Shown one piece after another: positions 63,386 through 64,000 of a stretch of DNA of 64,000 bases. The position numbers and the translations under genes were made by a program. Under the pieces are notes generated by a model, which did not search any database, was not told the DNA's origin, and saw only the letters and a program-made list of their open reading frames with translations. Source of the stretch: Sanguinoderma infundibulare. Its lineage: Eukaryota > Basidiomycota > Agaricomycetes > Polyporales > Polyporaceae. The DNA lies in NCBI GenBank assembly GCA_032821775.1, contig JAVLRN010000012.1, positions 2,356,001-2,420,000 of the forward strand. The letters run 5' to 3'. Each line of letters starts with the position of its first letter. Within the stretch, counting starts at the first letter, position 1.

Positions 63386-64000
63386 GGTGATCGTGAATGT
63401 TGTCTCCGTGCGCGACGAAGGGAAGTGATTAGACGTGAGTTGAGTAGTGAAGGAAGAGGCGGTCGTTTGGGGAGGCAAGGCGACTGGGGGCAGATAAGGA
63501 CCGGGAATGTGGAGTCTTGCTCTCGCGATCGGGTGTTCTTGGTATGAGACCTTGGTCATGACGTCGCCCGGACCCGTCGTTGGACACTCATCCCGCGACG
63601 GCCCATACATGACGTCATTCCCTCCCACTTTCGCCTTCCCGTCTCCGTGTACACGAGCTTCTACCGTCTGGTGCATCATGGCATGGTCGTCGTAACCTTC
63701 GGATGGGTCGAGGAGCGAAGTCTTCCCGACATCCCCTGTTGCCAAATATGTTGCAGCAGCGATTGAGTTTGAAACCGTACATTGCCTGGTCGGCATTTGG
63801 ATCATCATGTGAGTTCTTAGGTCCAGATTGGGATTCGTGTAAATATTAATATCTGCGCCGTCGTGTCGGATGGCCGCACGCACCTTGAGAGGTATGTCTC
63901 GTGTTCGGCAGTTGAATGTACCAGTCCTGATAACTGAACTTTCCCGGGCGCAGGATGGTTCGAAGTCGGGCACGCGTCTTCAAACCAATAACGATAACAC
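63386..64000. other. upstream region, no gene seen
   Basis: Promoter side of the small mitochondrial-type gene up to the window edge. An open minus-strand frame runs through but lacks any motif. Confidence 0.4.

Overview
The window looks like a filamentous basidiomycete, most likely an agaricomycete. Its genes are cut by many short introns of about 50-65 bp with GT-AG (two GC-AG) borders. The recognisable genes are typical fungal ones: GH18 chitinases, a CYP, a DUF6533 membrane protein, a SERINC/TMS1 protein, an F-box protein and a DUF1748 protein. No bacterial operon structure is visible. Function calls rest on reading motifs by eye; no database search was run.

Positions 1-29.6 kb are a transposon island with no clearly intact host gene. 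Its base layer (about 0.6-8.3 kb and 26.2-28.6 kb) is a mosaic of host gene fragments that keep introns: a methyltransferase, a MADS-box factor, the urea permease DUR3, Sec61 alpha and an RRM protein. These fragments lie between recurring palindromic 'heads' (614, 3700, 8171) and a recurring 300-370 bp 'tail' (5350, 6341, 28276). A Ty1/copia element (8343-26159, minus strand, 5-bp target duplication) sits in this mosaic. A Ty3/gypsy element (8882-21313, minus strand, 1092-bp LTRs, 4-bp duplication) sits inside the copia RNase H region. A 671-bp hAT-like element (15535-16205, 8-bp duplication) sits inside the gypsy element. A second hAT-like element (27011-27763, 8-bp duplication) interrupts another mosaic fragment. 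The nesting gives a relative order: mosaic, then copia, then gypsy, then hAT. LTR divergence agrees (copia about 4 percent, gypsy about 0.5 percent).

Positions 29.6-64 kb are gene-rich: degenerate GH18 chitinase (-), sulfite oxidase (-), DUF1748 protein (+), RAD51D-like recombinase (+), TMS1/SERINC (+), cytochrome P450 (+), DUF6533 7-TM protein (+), secreted DUF5648 protein (-), F-box/LRR-like protein (-), GH18 chitinase split by a TIR transposon (+), intact GH18-CBM5/12 chitinase (+), a decayed basidiomycete-type gene (+), a large coiled-coil protein (-), an HRDC-like remnant (+) and a small, probably mitochondrial protein (-).

The genes do not form one pathway. The clearest functional group is the three GH18 genes. 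They share an 8-nt micro-exon just before the YWGQ motif, and two of the three are damaged. The most unusual material is the gene-fragment mosaic with its shared head and tail modules, the hAT-like family with GGGTAYGGGT arrays, and the roughly 940-bp TIR element that carries two outward-facing tRNA-like Pol III modules inside a chitinase gene.
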